Assembly: GCF_900143075.1 (NCBI RefSeq)
Contig: NZ_FRCY01000019.1
Coordinates: forward strand, 53,294-117,293
DNA from: Cyclobacterium lianum
GTDB lineage: Bacteria > Bacteroidota > Bacteroidia > Cytophagales > Cyclobacteriaceae
Reading direction: 5' to 3'
DNA length: 64,000 nt
This document shows positions 63,722 to 64,000 of this stretch, piece after piece. Each line of letters starts with the position of its first letter. Positions within the stretch are counted from its first letter, which is position 1. The notes beneath the pieces are model-generated. The model worked only from the letters and a program-made list of their open reading frames with translations. It ran no database searches and was not told where the DNA came from. The translations under genes were made by a program, and so were the position numbers.

Positions 63722-64000
63722 TTATAAAACCAGGCCAGATAGCTCTCTGGGCTGGTTTTGTATTTTCTGGATCTCCAGAATCTGCCTTATGGCGTTTCTG
63801 AGCATGTTTTTTAAATCTTTCCACGCTGAAAAACTCAGACATGGGAGTGCCATCCCGGCCAATTTGACCAGGTTGAGCACTAGGATAATTGAAGCGATCC
63901 ACGATTGGCTGGTGTTTTTGAGCCTTGCCCTGATCCGGTTCATTCCGTATCCGTTTTTTGCCTGACCAAACTTGCCTTCTATCGGGTTCCTTTCCCCAGG
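63722..64000 (-). mobile_element. C-terminal part of an IS5/IS1182-like DDE transposase (cut by window edge)
   Basis: The frame is open from the right edge to TAA, 92 codons. It starts in ERNPIEGKFGQAKNGYGMNRIRA, which carries the third catalytic residue (Glu) of DDE transposases with the usual spacing, then SWIASIILVLNLVKLA. The rest of the transposase lies outside the window, so the exact family and integrity are unknown. The IS end, GGGTCTGCTGAAAAACTC, probably lies near 63690. Confidence 0.85.

Noticed and set aside
1..64000. tRNA, rRNA, riboswitch or plasmid origin
   Set aside because: No cloverleaf pattern, rRNA-like sequence, known riboswitch core or iteron array was noticed when reading the intergenic regions; a covariance-model scan would be decisive.

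Overview
The window looks like a chromosomal segment of a Bacteroidota bacterium, most likely of the Cytophagales/Cyclobacteriaceae type (taxonomic inference). The evidence is a SusC/SusD pair, a one-protein hybrid two-component regulator, outer membrane TonB-dependent proteins with CarboxypepD-like N-termini, many type II lipoprotein signals, promoters of the form TTG-N18-21-TAnnTTTG, weak or absent Shine-Dalgarno sequences, many TTG starts, and palindromic intergenic repeats of a kind common in this phylum. No tRNA, rRNA, CRISPR array or prophage was seen.

Region 1 (1-9,000) is a glycan-uptake locus: susC and a susD cut by the window edge face left, and a divergent hybrid two-component sensor/AraC regulator faces right. 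Between them lie three direct repeats spaced 21-22 bp, a probable operator array. Region 2 (9,000-28,400) is mostly housekeeping and envelope genes: a coiled-coil lipoprotein, PspC, a fused MsrA-MsrB lipoprotein, a LytS/LytTR two-component pair divergent from a TonB-dependent receptor (with three 9-bp repeats at exactly 21-bp spacing between them), an exported GH130 mannosidase-like lipoprotein, an OmpA-type protein, a deoxyhypusine-synthase-like enzyme, an OmpH/Skp-like lipoprotein, a histone-deacetylase-fold hydrolase, an AlbA_2 protein, a Tat-exported enolase-superfamily enzyme, the mgsA-pfkA operon and an orphan ECF sigma factor.

Region 3 (28,500-52,910) is a ~24 kb surface-polysaccharide locus, all on the minus strand and tightly coupled (ATGA, TTGA and 8-11-nt overlaps). 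In transcription order it holds a winged-helix regulator, a GtrB-like GT2, GNAT and FemAB-like acyltransferases, two unusual glycosyltransferase-like proteins, a methyltransferase, a Wzm/Wzt ABC exporter whose ATPase has a C-terminal cargo-binding domain, a second methyltransferase, about ten glycosyltransferases, an FkbM methyltransferase, two paralogous multi-pass membrane proteins that look like polymerases, and a polysaccharide deacetylase. The central part (about 33-47.5 kb) is clearly AT-rich relative to its flanks and is probably a strain-variable, horizontally acquired cassette.

Region 4 (52,911-64,000) starts with a tandem palindromic repeat that appears to supply part of the promoter for a xylan side-chain pair (GH43 then GH67 alpha-glucuronidase). 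After another repeat copy come a Gfo/Idh/MocA oxidoreductase, a DUF2911 protein, the HrpB helicase, an exported purple-acid-phosphatase-like protein, and the C-terminal part of an IS transposase at the right edge.

No wholly new system can be proved from sequence alone. The best leads are the two helically phased operator arrays, the palindromic repeat family with compensatory changes that overlaps a promoter, and the polysaccharide locus that combines an ABC exporter with two copies of an unnamed polymerase-like membrane protein.
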